The notes: generated from the sequence alone by a model not told the origin. Shown: positions 8,650 through 18,402, numbered from the stretch's first letter. The stretch: 64,000 nucleotides of DNA from Phycicoccus sp. HDW14 (GCF_011383005.1 NZ_CP049935.1:2356001-2420000), one strand, 5' to 3'. Numbers and translations are program-made.

Positions 8650-9174
8650 TCAGCCCGTGCCCAAGTACTTGTGTTCCATCTCGTCGAAATCGGGAATCGG
8701 CTTACCCTCCAGCCACTCCATGACGCCTTCTCGCAGCGCCAGCGCTCGCGGCGCGGAGTCAACCCTCGCGACGACCTCCCAGATCAGGCGTCGGGTTTCG
8801 CCGACGTCCCTCCGGCGTTTGACCTCGAGGTTGGCGGCCAGCGCGTCCACGTTGCGACTAACGAAGCCAGCCAGCTCTTGGCCTCGGTCTGAGGTGGACG
8901 CGACCGCCTCTGCCACAAGCAGGTCCGCGGACTCCTGCAGTGCGTACCAAGGCTGCGGGTCGGTCATCCCGCGATCGGAAGAAGCGATGAAGGCCATCCG
9001 CTGGGCCGTGGTCATGAAGTCGCCCGCACGGTCTCGGACTCGAGCCTCTCGCGCCATCGCTACCTCGTGCTCCCGTTGGCTCTGGCTGGCTCGAAGAGTC
9101 AGAAATCCACCAATGGCAGCACCCACGAGACCCGCCACGGCACTAATGACGTTCGACCACAGGTTCGCATCCAT
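8650..9174 (-). CDS. Small membrane-anchored helical protein, unknown function
   Basis: A 174-aa protein starting MDANLWSNVISAVAG. It has one glycine-rich N-terminal membrane helix (about residues 8-28) followed by a charged, predicted-helical cytoplasmic tail (QSQREHEVAMAREARVRDRA...). I recognise no named domain. It has the same layout as the interrupted gene at 7809-8390 and lies next to an Mrr-like nuclease in the low-GC part of the window, so a defence or mobile-element role is possible, but this is only context. Confidence 0.65.
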   Translation of the reverse strand: MDANLWSNVISAVAGLVGAAIGGFLTLRASQSQREHEVAMAREARVRDRAGDFMTTAQRMAFIASSDRGMTDPQPWYALQESADLLVAEAVASTSDRGQELAGFVSRNVDALAANLEVKRRRDVGETRRLIWEVVARVDSAPRALALREGVMEWLEGKPIPDFDEMEHKYLGTG

Positions 9175-9342
9175 GCCCTCATCCTGCCGATCGCCTGCGG
9201 CGAGTTGACCTGTACGAGGCCACCCCGTGCCAACGGCAGCCCGGGCGAGTCGACGTGGGTAGAAGAGACGCGGCCGGCTCTGCAGGCGTTTCGACCCGCC
9301 TCTCCTCGCCGCGTGATATCCGGTGCTTCGTATGCTCAGAGC

Positions 9343-10197
9343 ATGTCAACGGGGCCCGCCGAGCGAGCGGACGAGCAGACACCCGAAGCCGGCGCGGGCG
9401 GAGATCAACCCAACGAGCAGGCTACAGAGCTGGCTGAGTCGGACGACGACTTCGCGCTCGGCTCGCTGAACTTCGACGGCCTCTCTCCAACGGACTTTGA
9501 GGAGTTCTGTTTCGATCTCATGGCCGAGAGCGGCTTCTCCAATGTGGACTGGCGAAAGGGAACGCCCCTCCCTGCATCGCCCTCGGATCGAGGGCGGGAC
9601 CTCGTAGCCCGCAGGACGCTGCGAGACCTCGACGGCCACGAATACGCGGAGACATGGTTCGTCGACTGCAAGCACTACGAGCGCGGGGTTCCGCCTGACG
9701 CCCTCCAGGGCACTTTGGCTTGGGCTACGGCCGAGCGCCCCGCCGTTGTGCTCTTTATCGCCTCCGGCTACCTCACCAACGGCGCCAAAGACTGGATCGA
9801 GGATTACCAGCGGACCAACCGACCGCCGTTTCGAATCCGGGTCTGGGAGAGGCCCCAGCTTCTCCGGCTCGTGGAGAAGAACCTCGACCTCGCCTTCCGC
9901 CACGACGTCGGCACGAGCACGCTGCGGCGGGTCTCCGAAATCCTCGAGGCTGAGTCGGAGCTGATGGATCGGCTCTGGTACGGGCGCAAACCTGCTGACG
10001 AGGAGGTGGATAAGCTCGCCTGGGCGGACGACATCAAGGCGGGGATGCTCGCGGCTAAGCGTCGCGTCGAGGAACAGTACGGCGTGGAGGAGCTTGCGAA
10101 GGACGTGGAGTCCGATTGGGCTTGGGGCTACCTCTCGGGACGCATCTCTGCGCTGCGCTGGGTCCTCGGCGACGAATGGCACATGCTGGACAGTTGA
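9343..10197 (+). CDS. Mrr-like restriction endonuclease family protein
   Basis: A 284-aa protein with a PD-(D/E)xK nuclease core: an N-terminal helix DFEEFCFDLMAESGFSNVDW, then the metal-binding Asp in SDRGRDLVA (about residue 83) and VDCKHY (Lys near residue 107). A following LQGTLAWATAERPAVVLFIA segment matches Mrr_cat/restriction-endonuclease-like proteins. The C-terminal 100 residues are helical and acidic with no clear domain. The ATG at 9343 gives an acidic disordered lead of about 45 residues. Type IV Mrr enzymes cut modified DNA, but here the target is unknown. No methyltransferase lies nearby, which argues against a classical restriction-modification pair. Confidence 0.75.
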   Translation: MSTGPAERADEQTPEAGAGGDQPNEQATELAESDDDFALGSLNFDGLSPTDFEEFCFDLMAESGFSNVDWRKGTPLPASPSDRGRDLVARRTLRDLDGHEYAETWFVDCKHYERGVPPDALQGTLAWATAERPAVVLFIASGYLTNGAKDWIEDYQRTNRPPFRIRVWERPQLLRLVEKNLDLAFRHDVGTSTLRRVSEILEAESELMDRLWYGRKPADEEVDKLAWADDIKAGMLAAKRRVEEQYGVEELAKDVESDWAWGYLSGRISALRWVLGDEWHMLDS

Positions 10198-10768
10198 GGC
10201 ACCATTCGGCCGAGGTACTGCGACCCCTAGTCGGGCCTTGCCTGCCAGGGATCGTGGCAATAGTCGAATGCGCCCTGCGCTCGAAGACCGAGGGCCCAAA
10301 AGTAGCGCGGTGCAACCTGCGTCACACCGCCGCGAGCCGGGCTACTTCTCTGGACTAAGTGGGCGCTTCCGTCGTCGTCCGCCGGTGTACGACGAGATGC
10401 CCGTGGGGAGGGTGGGATCCCACGCGGGGACGGCCTCCCCATGCTGCTGCTGTTGACCAGCGAGCCGGCGGAGGTCGTGCTTGAGCCCTGCCCACAGAGC
10501 GCCCAACCACATGACCGAAGTCTGGGGGTCGTCAACGTCCCACGGCAACCGATGGGAGCGTTCAAGGTCGGGCCCGCCCCGCATCGCCGCCCGTGGTTCG
10601 CCGCGCCCTTCCGCCTCTTAGGCAGACTTCACTCGCGCGTCACCCCGCCGGCGACGGCGGTCCACGCACCGAGCGACAACTGGGACACACGATGCGGTCC
10701 CGCGCGCCGGAGGCGCCCCGAAAACGGTTCGCCGGGCGACCCGTCCGGGCCGTAGCGTGGACGGCACC
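10198..10768. other. Intergenic stretch between the Mrr-like gene and the ABC exporter
   Basis: About 570 bp. A minus-strand frame at 10342-10584 (80 codons, ending RRKRPLSPEK) is the only candidate, but it has no recognisable family. No tRNA, att-like repeat or integrase was seen. This is where the accessory island ends and chromosomal base composition resumes. Confidence 0.4.
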
Positions 10769-12483
10769 ATGCCGACCCGACGACCACCGTGGCAGTACGG
10801 CGCGCGACCCGACGACGCGGCCCCGGCGGATGCCGACCGCCTCCTCGTGTGGCTCGCACGCCGGCAGTGGCGCACCCTCGTAGCCGGTGCCTGCTTCGGC
10901 ATCCCGTGGATGCTCTCGATCGCCCTCGTCCCGGCGGCGATCGGACGGGCCGTCGACGACGGCATCGTCGCGCGCGACGGGCAGGCGCTCGTGCTCTGGT
11001 CGCTCGCCGTCGTCGGGCTCGGGCTGGTCTCGGCGGCCGCGGGCAACGGACGGCACTGGTTCGCGGTCAAGAACTGGCTGACCGCGGCCTTCCGCGCCGG
11101 GGTCGTCGCCGACCGCGCCGTCCGTCGGTCCGGCCCCGCCCTGACCCGGACGATGCCCGCCGGCGAGGTGCTGGCCAGCTTCACGAGCGACTTCGGCCGG
11201 ATGGGCAACTCGTTCGACGTCCTCGCGCGGTTCATGGGCGCCGTCGTCTCGTTCGTCGTCGTCGGGGCCATCCTGCTGCGCGGCTCGCTGCTGCTCGGGC
11301 TGATCATGCTCGTCGGCGGCCCGCTGCTCGTCGCCTCGCTGGCCTTCGTCATGAAGCCGCTCCAGCGCCGCCAGAGCGCCCAGCGCGAGGAGGCCGGACG
11401 GCTCACCGCGCTCGGCGCCGACACCGTCGCCGGCCTGCGGGTGCTGCGTGGCATCGGCGGCGAGGACTCCTTCCTCGACCGCTACCGCGCGCAGAGCCAG
11501 ACCGTCCGCCTCGCCGGGGTGCGGGTCGCCGGCACCCAGGCGACGCTCGACGCCGCGCAGGTCCTGCTGCCCGGGCTGTTCGTGCTCGTCGTCACTGCGG
11601 TCGGCGCCAACCTCGCCGTCGCCGGGGAGATCTCGCCCGGCGAGCTCGTCGCCTACTACGGCTACACGGCCTTCCTCACCATCCCGCTCCAGACCGCCGT
11701 CGAGATGGCCGACAAGCTCATCACCACCCGGGTGGCCGCCCGCCGCATCGCGCGCATCCTCGCGACCGACCCGGACCACCCCGACCTGCCCGCCCTCGGC
11801 TGGACCCCGCCGGACGCCGCCCTCGTCGACCCGACCTCCGGTGTCACCGTGGAGCCCGGAGTCCTCACCGCACTGGTCAGCGGCCGGCCCGAGGAGACCG
11901 CCGAGGTCGCCGCGCGCCTGGGCCGCACGGCCCGCGGTCGGCACGGCGTCACGTGGGGCGATACCGCCCTCGACGACCTGCCGCTCGCCGACGTCCGCGC
12001 GCGGATCCTCGTCTCGCAGGCCGACCCCCGCCTCTTCAGCGGGCTGCTGCGCGAGGAGCTCGCCGGCCCCGATGACGACGCGCGCCTCGCCGCGGTCGCC
12101 GTGGCCGACGCCGACGACGCCCTCGCCGCCGTCGACGAGGGGCTCGACGGGGAGGTCGAGGAGCGTGGCCGCTCGCTCTCCGGCGGCCAGCGCCAGCGCC
12201 TCGTCCTGGCCCGCGCCCTCCTGCGCGACCCCGACGTGCTCGTCCTCGTCGAGCCCACGAGCGCGGTCGACGCGCACACCGAGGCGCGCATCGCCGGCCG
12301 GCTCGCCGAGCACCGCAAGGGCCGCACGACGGTCGTCGTCACGGCCAGCCCGCTGCTCCTCGACCACGCCGACGTGGTCCACCTCGTCGAGGACGGACGG
12401 GTCGTCGCCACCGGCACCCACCGCGAGCTCTCGCGCAGCCACCCGGCCTACCGCGACGTCGTCGTGCGCGGGAGGAGGACTGA
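10769..12483 (+). CDS. ABC exporter half-transporter with degenerate ATP site
   Basis: A type-IV ABC exporter half: six-helix membrane domain (about residues 30-310), then a nucleotide-binding domain. The NBD is degenerate: where Walker A should be it reads ALVSGRPEET, with no GxxGxGK[ST]. Walker B reads VLVLVEPTSAVD, with the Asp replaced by Val. The signature LSGGQRQRL is intact (about residue 470). The frame as read misses its stop and runs on to 12886. One missing G in GCGGGAGG near 12470 explains this: with it the protein ends VVVRGEED and a TGA at 12481-12483 overlaps the next ATG. It pairs with the following gene as a heterodimer. Substrate unknown. Confidence 0.85.
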
Positions 12484-14258
12484 TGAGCCCCCTCGCCCTG
12501 CGCACCGACCACGCCCGCCGGACGCTGCCCATCGCCCCCGGGAAGGTGGTCCGCGAGCACGTCGGCGTCCTCCTGCGCGAGCACCGGCGGCCGCTGCTCG
12601 TCGTCCTCCTGTGGCACCTCGTCGCGGCCGTCGTCGGGCTCACCGGCCCGTGGGTCATCGGCCAGGTCGTCGGCCTGGTGACGACCGGACGCGCGGCCAT
12701 CACCGACGTCGGGGTGCTCGTCGGGCTGCTCGCGGCGGCCGTCGTCGCCGAGACGGCCGCCACCTGGGTCGCCCGGCGCAGCTCGTTCGTGCTGTCAGAA
12801 CGGATCTTCGCTCAGCTGCGCGAGGGCTTCGTCGCGTCGGCCGTGCGGCTGCCGCTGTCGACCGTCGAGCGCGCCGGCACCGGTGACCTGCTGGCCCGCA
12901 CGACCAACGACATCGACGCCATCAGCTACGTCATCCGCTTCGGCATCCCGACCATCGTCGTGTCGATCACGACCGTGCTCGTCACCGGCGTCGCGACCGT
13001 GCTGGCCTCGCCGCTGGCCGCGCTGCCGCTGCTGCTCACGCCGCTCGTGTGGTTCCTGCCGACCCGCCGCTACCTGCGCCTCGCCGGCCCCGGCTACCTC
13101 TGGGAGCACGCCACCTACGCGCGGCTCAACGGCGTCGCCGCCGAGACCGTCGAGGGGGCCTCGACCGTCGACGCGCTCGGGCTCTCCGACGAGCGCGGCG
13201 TCCGGTTCGCCGAGGCCATCCGCGAGAGCCACGACGCCGAGCGCTACACGGTCGGGCTGCGGCTGCGCTGGTTCCCCTGGCTCGAGGTCGGGTTCTTCGC
13301 GCCGATCGCCGGCGCCCTCCTCTGGGGCGGCTGGCTGGCCTGGGACGGCGTCGTCCCCGTCGCGACGGCCACCGCGGTCGTCCTCTACGTCCAGCGCCTG
13401 CTCGACCCCCTCGGCGAGCTCGTCGGGATGCTCGACGAGATCCAGTTCGCCGCCACCTCGATGTCCCGCATCCTCGGGGTCGGCGAGGTGCCCCCGGACC
13501 GCGTCGCCACGGGCGCGACACCCGCCGGCGACCGGCTCGCCGTCGAGCACGTCCGCTACGCCTACCGCGAGGGCCAGGACGTCCTCCACGGCGTCTCGCT
13601 CGACCTGCAGCCCGGCGAGCGCCTCGCCGTCGTGGGACCTTCGGGCGCCGGCAAGTCGACCCTCGGGCGGCTGATGGCCGGGGTCGACGGCCCGCGCACC
13701 GGACGCATCACGGTCGGCGGCGTGCCGCTGGTCGACCTCGAGCTCGACGAGCTGCGCGGCCAGGTCGCCCTCGTCACCCAGGAGCACCACGTGTTCGTCG
13801 GGACGCTGGCCGACAACCTCCGCCTGCCACGCCCGTCCGCGACCGACGAGGACCTGCTCACCGCGCTCGACGCCGTCGACGCCCTCGACTGGGCCACCGC
13901 CCTCCCCGAGGGCCTGGCCACCGTCGTCGGGTCCGGCGGGCACGAGCTGACCGAGGCCCAGGCCCAGCAGCTGGCGCTGGCCCGGCTCGTCCTCGCCGAC
14001 CCGCACACCCTGGTCCTCGACGAGGCGACCTCGCTCCTCGACCCCCGCGCCGCGCGCCACCTCGAGCGCTCGCTCGGTGCGGTGCTCACCGGGCGCACGG
14101 TGGTGGCCATCGCGCACCGGCTGCACACCGCACACGACGCCGACCGGGTGGCCGTCGTCGAGGGCGGACGGGTCGCCGAGCTGGGGTCGCACGACGCGCT
14201 GATCGCCGAGGACGGTTCGTACGCGGCGCTCTGGCGGTCCTGGCGCGACGAGGCGTGA
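12483..14258 (+). CDS. ABC exporter half-transporter with catalytic Walker motifs
   Basis: The 591-aa partner half-transporter. Its membrane domain covers about residues 35-330 and the NBD follows. Walker A (VGPSGAGKSTL, about residue 385), Walker B (TLVLDEATSLLD) and the His-switch (AIAHRL) are all present. The signature is degenerate: LTEAQAQQLAL instead of LSGGQ. This is the mirror image of the upstream half. One composite ATP site (Walker A/B here plus LSGGQ from the partner) is complete; the other is dead on both sides. The ATG at 12483 follows GGAGGAGG. Export of a drug, peptide or lipid is likely for this family, but no substrate can be named. Confidence 0.9.
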   Translation: MSPLALRTDHARRTLPIAPGKVVREHVGVLLREHRRPLLVVLLWHLVAAVVGLTGPWVIGQVVGLVTTGRAAITDVGVLVGLLAAAVVAETAATWVARRSSFVLSERIFAQLREGFVASAVRLPLSTVERAGTGDLLARTTNDIDAISYVIRFGIPTIVVSITTVLVTGVATVLASPLAALPLLLTPLVWFLPTRRYLRLAGPGYLWEHATYARLNGVAAETVEGASTVDALGLSDERGVRFAEAIRESHDAERYTVGLRLRWFPWLEVGFFAPIAGALLWGGWLAWDGVVPVATATAVVLYVQRLLDPLGELVGMLDEIQFAATSMSRILGVGEVPPDRVATGATPAGDRLAVEHVRYAYREGQDVLHGVSLDLQPGERLAVVGPSGAGKSTLGRLMAGVDGPRTGRITVGGVPLVDLELDELRGQVALVTQEHHVFVGTLADNLRLPRPSATDEDLLTALDAVDALDWATALPEGLATVVGSGGHELTEAQAQQLALARLVLADPHTLVLDEATSLLDPRAARHLERSLGAVLTGRTVVAIAHRLHTAHDADRVAVVEGGRVAELGSHDALIAEDGSYAALWRSWRDEA

Positions 14259-14274
14259 GGCCCCCGAGGCCGGG

Positions 14275-14958
14275 TCAGTCGTCGGCGCGGGCCGGCTCGC
14301 GGTCGGCGCCGGGGTGGAACGGCTCGTCCGCCGACGCCCCGTCGGCCCCGGCACGCCGCTCGCGCAGTCGCCGGACGACGAGCCACACGAGGACGATGCC
14401 GCACACGACGACCACCCCCCGGCTCACCGGCCCCATGTACTGCTCGACGAGCTCGTAGTCCTCGCGCAGCCGGTACCCGAGCCAGATGAACGCCGCGTTC
14501 CAGATGCCGCTGCCCAGCGCCGTCAGCGCGAGGAAGCGCGGCACGGGCATCCGGTCCATCCCGGCCGGCACCGAGACGATGGAGCGGATGAGCGGCACGA
14601 ACCGCCCGACGAGCACGACGACCGAGCCGTGCCGGTCGAAGAAGCGGAAGCCGCGGTCGAGGTCCCGCTGGCCGAAGAGCACGAACCACCGCTTGCCGGC
14701 CAGGTGGTGCAGGCGCTCGTAGCTGAGGGCGTGGCCGAACCAGTAGAGGAGACCGGCGCCCAGCAGCGAGCCGATCGTCGCGCAGGCCCACGCGAGCGGT
14801 GCGTTGAGCCGGCCGTCGGCGGCGGCGAAGCCCGCGAACGGGAGGATCACCTCGGACGGGATGGGCGGCAGCACGGTCTCGAGGGCGATGAGCCCGCCGA
14901 CCCCGACCTCGCCGACGGAGTCGATGACGTCGACGACGGGCCCGGTGATGCTCTGCAT
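14275..14958 (-). CDS. DedA-family (VTT domain) membrane protein
   Basis: A 227-aa DedA/SNARE-associated (VTT) protein. Diagnostic segments are ALETVLPPIPSEVILPFAGF, ACATIGSLLGAGLLYWFGH, VVLVGRFVPLIRSIVSVPAGMDRMP and ALGSGIWNAAFIWLGYRL, giving about five membrane segments. The family moves undecaprenyl phosphate or phospholipids across the membrane. It converges with the ABC exporter, leaving only 16 bp between the stops. Confidence 0.9.
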   Translation of the reverse strand: MQSITGPVVDVIDSVGEVGVGGLIALETVLPPIPSEVILPFAGFAAADGRLNAPLAWACATIGSLLGAGLLYWFGHALSYERLHHLAGKRWFVLFGQRDLDRGFRFFDRHGSVVVLVGRFVPLIRSIVSVPAGMDRMPVPRFLALTALGSGIWNAAFIWLGYRLREDYELVEQYMGPVSRGVVVVCGIVLVWLVVRRLRERRAGADGASADEPFHPGADREPARADD

Positions 14959-14996
14959 CCCCGAACGCTACGGGACGGCGGCCGGTGTGCCGGAAC

Positions 14997-15308
14997 TCAG
15001 CCCGTGACGAGGCGGATGGTGACGTCGGCCGGCCGACCCTCGGTGAGGCCCTCCTTGGCGCGCACGGCCTTCTTGACCGGCAGCACGTAGGCGGCCTCCT
15101 CGGTGGACGGGAAGAGGCTGGTGCGCCAGACCGACTCCCCGACGGTGACCTCGACGCGCACCGACCCGAAGCCGCCCGTGGCGTCGCCGACCGCCTCGTC
15201 GACCTCGTCGCTGACGTCCTGCGGCACGGTGACGAAGTGCCACGACCCCTCGCGCCAGCGCCACAGCGGCACGGTGAAGCGCCAGGAGTGCCCGTTGCCG
15301 CCGTCCAT
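14997..15308 (-). CDS. DUF1905 domain protein
   Basis: A 103-aa single-domain DUF1905 protein, a small beta-barrel-like family. Family pattern: WRFTVPLWRW, WHFVTVPQDVSDEVDEA, GFGSVRVEVTVGESVWRTSLFPS and YVLPVKKAVR. Function unknown. The ATG at 15308 begins just before the domain. Confidence 0.82.
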   Translation of the reverse strand: MDGGNGHSWRFTVPLWRWREGSWHFVTVPQDVSDEVDEAVGDATGGFGSVRVEVTVGESVWRTSLFPSTEEAAYVLPVKKAVRAKEGLTEGRPADVTIRLVTG

Positions 15309-15351
15309 CCGGCCATGGTGGCACCGACTCCCGACACCGACCGGACGCGCG

Positions 15352-15386
15352 GACGCCCGGTGACCCTCGAGGGGCCACCGGGCGTC
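15352..15386 (-). terminator. Hairpin downstream of the Ig-repeat surface protein gene
   Basis: A perfect 11-bp stem, GACGCCCGGTG (15352-15362) paired with CACCGGGCGTC (15376-15386). It starts 23 bp after the stop of the minus-strand surface protein gene. There is no T-run, as is common in high-GC actinobacteria. Confidence 0.6.
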
Positions 15387-15408
15387 ACGGCGTCAGGCCG
15401 CTCCGGGC

Positions 15409-18402
15409 TCAGCGCACGACGCGCACCTTGAGCACCGTGAGGGTGCTCCCCCGGCGGACGCCGAGGTTCCACATCCCGGTCCGCATCGACGGGCCCATCG
15501 TGACCCCGCTGGCCCAGCGGTCCTTGCCGGTGCGGACGAACCAGTTGTCCTCGCCCTTCGGCGCACGCGGGGCGTAGGCGGCGTCGACGTAGCGCGGACG
15601 CACCTTCCCGGCGGCGAGGAGCGTGTAGGCGCGGCCCTGGCGCACCGTCCAGACGCCGTTCTTCCAGCGCGCCCCGGCGATGGTCACGTCGGTGACGTGG
15701 ACCTTCACCGACGCGGTCCGCACGTTCCCGGCCCGGTCGGTGACCGTCGCCGTGATCTTCTCGGTGCTGCCGGACCGCGTGCGGGTCAGGCGGCAGGAGG
15801 CGACCCCGGACAGGGCGTCCGACCCGGCGCACCGGGCGGCGGCCGTCGACGCGAAGTACAGCGCGCCGGCGCGGACCCCGGTGACGCGGGCCGTGGGGGC
15901 GGTCCGGTCGATGGAGATGCCGGAGACGGCCGCCGTGGCGACGCCGCCGTCGGTGGCCGAGACGGTGCGGACGACCGACTGCGCGGCGCCGTTCCGGCTC
16001 AGGGTGACCGGCGACGGGCAGGGCGCCGTCAGCGGAGCCCCGTTCGTGGTGCACCGGAAGGTGACGGTGACCGCGCTGCGGTACCAGCCGGCCTTGGAGC
16101 GCGGCGATGCGCTCGTCACCGTCGCGGTGACCGTCGGGTTGTCGCGCGCCGTCGAGCCCGCGGACCCGAGCAGGCCGGCGTCGCCCGAGTAGGTCGCCGA
16201 GACGTTGCGGCGACGGTCGGTCGGCGTGGTGTGGGCCAGGGTGGCGACCCCGTCGACGACGGGTGCCGTGCCGACGACCGACCCGTCGACCGAGAACGAC
16301 ACGGTGCCCGTGACGTCCGCGCGGCCGGGAGCGGTGACGACGACGCTCGCCGTCAGCGTCGACGGGGCGACCGAGACCGCGGTGGTCGTGGCGGCCTTGT
16401 CCACCGAGACGGTCTGCGGCGCAGCGGTGCTGGCGCCGTACATCGCGGTGTCGGTCGGGGCGAACGTCGCCGAGACCGTGTGGGCTCCGACCGGGAGGTC
16501 CGCGCCGGAGGGTGTGGTCACCGGGAGAGTGGCGGTCCCGTTGTCGCCCACCGCGACCGGCGAGCCCACGGCCTGCCCGTCGACGAGGAGCCCGACGGTG
16601 CCGGGGACACCGTCGGCGACGCTCACGGTGGCGGTCACCGGCTCACCGCGGACGCTGGCGGTGCTGCTCGGGGCGACGGAGACGGCGGTGACGACCTTCT
16701 CGACCGTGACGGTCTGGCTGACCGGGGCGGCCGGGGCCCGGGTGGCGTCGCCGTCCTGGGTGGCGGTGAGGACGCAGCTGCCGGCGCCGGTGAAGCGGAC
16801 GACGTCGCCGTCGACCTCGCACGCGCCCTCGGTGGAGGTGCCGTCGACGGACACGGTGACGGGCGACTCGGCGCCGCCCCCGGTCACGTCGATGGGCTGG
16901 CTGGTCCCGATCGTCGCCGGCGAGGCGAGCGGAGCGAAGGTGAGCTCCTGCACGGCACGCAGGACGAGGTCGTGACGGGCGGCGGCGGGGTTGCCGTCGG
17001 CCGAGGAGACCTTGGCGCCCACGGTGGCCGTCCCCGTGGTGTCACCGGTCGCGGTGAGCGGCAGCGAGATCGGGGGCAGGTCGGACCCCGCGAGCCACGG
17101 GCCGGACCCGGTGGTCGTGCACGTCACCACCTGGGCGGCGACGGCACAGTCGTAGCCGGGGGCGACCGGCGTGCCGACCGAGAGACCCGCGGGAACGGTC
17201 GTGGTGACGACGGCCGGGCGGGACTCGTCCCCACCGGCAGCGTCGAGGGTCGGGGTCACGGTGACGGTGGCCGTGGCACCGGGGTCGACGACACCGTCGC
17301 CGTCGTCGGTCACGGACACCCCGAAGACGGGGAGCGCACCGGTGAGGGTCGTGGCGCGGACGTTGCCGACCGCGTGGTTCTCGGCGAGCGAGCCCGTCGA
17401 CCCGGACCAGCCGAAGCTCAGCTGGTAGGGCACACCGGTCTCCGGGTCCACCCACGACGACGGGATCTGCGCGGCCTCGAGCGCGGCGGCCCCCGGGAGG
17501 GCACCGGTCATCACCTGGCGCTGGGCGCCGTAGGCGGTCCAGGCGACGAGCCACGAGCGCGCGGGCACCTCGTCGCCCGCGCGGTTGGTCGTCGCGGTGG
17601 TCCCCGGGTTCACCGACACGACGACGGGCACCGGCGCGGGCCGGCTCCAGCTCCACTGCTGGTCCAGGGTCCCGGCGCTCTGCTGCGACCCGAGGACGCA
17701 GTACCCGGCGCTCCCGTGGCCGGGACCGCGGACACTGACGGTCTGCTGCATGCCCGGGTTCCACGCGCACTGGCTGCTTCCGGGGGCGCCGTAGGAGAAG
17801 CCGCCGTAGACGTCGAGGCCCACGCCGAGGTAGCCGTGCGGGAGGCCGTCCAGTCCCGGCGACCCGACGTAGCCGAGCGCACCACCCGCAGGGCCGGCGT
17901 GCGCGGGCGCCTCGGGTGCGGACGGGTCGGTCGCGGCGAGGGCGAAGCTCAGGCCGTCTGCGGGGTCGGACCACCCGGCCCACTGGTAGCTGTCGAACGA
18001 GACGTCGATCCCCTGCGCGGAGGGCAGCGAGGAGTCGAAGAAGACCGTGCCGACCTGGCCGCCCCCGGTGGAGGTCAGGCGGAGGACGCCGGACCCCGGG
18101 GCGTCGCCCCCGCAGCCGGGGATCGGCACCTGGGTCCAGTCGTCCGAACCGGTCAGGCACGCCGTGTTCCCCCCGGGCGAGGGGCGGAACCACGTCGGCG
18201 AGGTCGTCGAGGCGCCGGCGAAGGTCTCCGCGAAGAGGGTCGTCGTCTGCGGCGGGAGCGGCTCGGCCTCGACGCGCGAGGCGCCGAGCACGGTGCCGAC
18301 GGCGGCGGTGGCCAGCACCGCGACGGCGGCGACCACCCGCCTCGACGAGGCGGCACGGGGCGCCGCGGTGTCTCGGGGACGCAGGGGGGCGGGGAACGGC
18401 AC
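15409..18402 (-). CDS. Large secreted protein with lectin-like domain and Ig-like repeats
   Basis: A 997-aa exported protein. A signal peptide (RVVAAVAVLATAAVGTVLGA) is followed by a lectin-like beta-sandwich of about 300 residues (FAETFAGASTTSPTWFRP..., DGLSFALAATD, GYLGVGLDVYGGF). Then come several Ig-like repeats of the Big_3 type (TTAVSVAPSTLTASVVVTAP..., VSATYSGDAGLLGSAGS) and a C-terminal part with cysteine pairs and the VTDRAGNVRTASVKV motif. The GTG at 18402 has AAAGAGG upstream and puts the signal peptide near the N-terminus. No sortase LPxTG or membrane anchor is seen at the C-terminus. It probably acts as a surface or matrix protein; its ligand is unknown. Confidence 0.8.
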   Translation of the reverse strand: MPFPAPLRPRDTAAPRAASSRRVVAAVAVLATAAVGTVLGASRVEAEPLPPQTTTLFAETFAGASTTSPTWFRPSPGGNTACLTGSDDWTQVPIPGCGGDAPGSGVLRLTSTGGGQVGTVFFDSSLPSAQGIDVSFDSYQWAGWSDPADGLSFALAATDPSAPEAPAHAGPAGGALGYVGSPGLDGLPHGYLGVGLDVYGGFSYGAPGSSQCAWNPGMQQTVSVRGPGHGSAGYCVLGSQQSAGTLDQQWSWSRPAPVPVVVSVNPGTTATTNRAGDEVPARSWLVAWTAYGAQRQVMTGALPGAAALEAAQIPSSWVDPETGVPYQLSFGWSGSTGSLAENHAVGNVRATTLTGALPVFGVSVTDDGDGVVDPGATATVTVTPTLDAAGGDESRPAVVTTTVPAGLSVGTPVAPGYDCAVAAQVVTCTTTGSGPWLAGSDLPPISLPLTATGDTTGTATVGAKVSSADGNPAAARHDLVLRAVQELTFAPLASPATIGTSQPIDVTGGGAESPVTVSVDGTSTEGACEVDGDVVRFTGAGSCVLTATQDGDATRAPAAPVSQTVTVEKVVTAVSVAPSSTASVRGEPVTATVSVADGVPGTVGLLVDGQAVGSPVAVGDNGTATLPVTTPSGADLPVGAHTVSATFAPTDTAMYGASTAAPQTVSVDKAATTTAVSVAPSTLTASVVVTAPGRADVTGTVSFSVDGSVVGTAPVVDGVATLAHTTPTDRRRNVSATYSGDAGLLGSAGSTARDNPTVTATVTSASPRSKAGWYRSAVTVTFRCTTNGAPLTAPCPSPVTLSRNGAAQSVVRTVSATDGGVATAAVSGISIDRTAPTARVTGVRAGALYFASTAAARCAGSDALSGVASCRLTRTRSGSTEKITATVTDRAGNVRTASVKVHVTDVTIAGARWKNGVWTVRQGRAYTLLAAGKVRPRYVDAAYAPRAPKGEDNWFVRTGKDRWASGVTMGPSMRTGMWNLGVRRGSTLTVLKVRVVR

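Noticed and set aside
10342..10584. 80-codon minus-strand frame in the gap before the ABC exporter
   Set aside because: No recognisable family, no clear ribosome site; codon pattern is unconvincing. Left as an intergenic note.
12483..12886. C-terminal extension of ABC half 1 overlapping half 2 by 404 bp
   Set aside because: The extension is low-complexity Arg/Pro sequence. One G added near 12470 gives the normal ending VVVRGEED and a TGA overlapping the next ATG.
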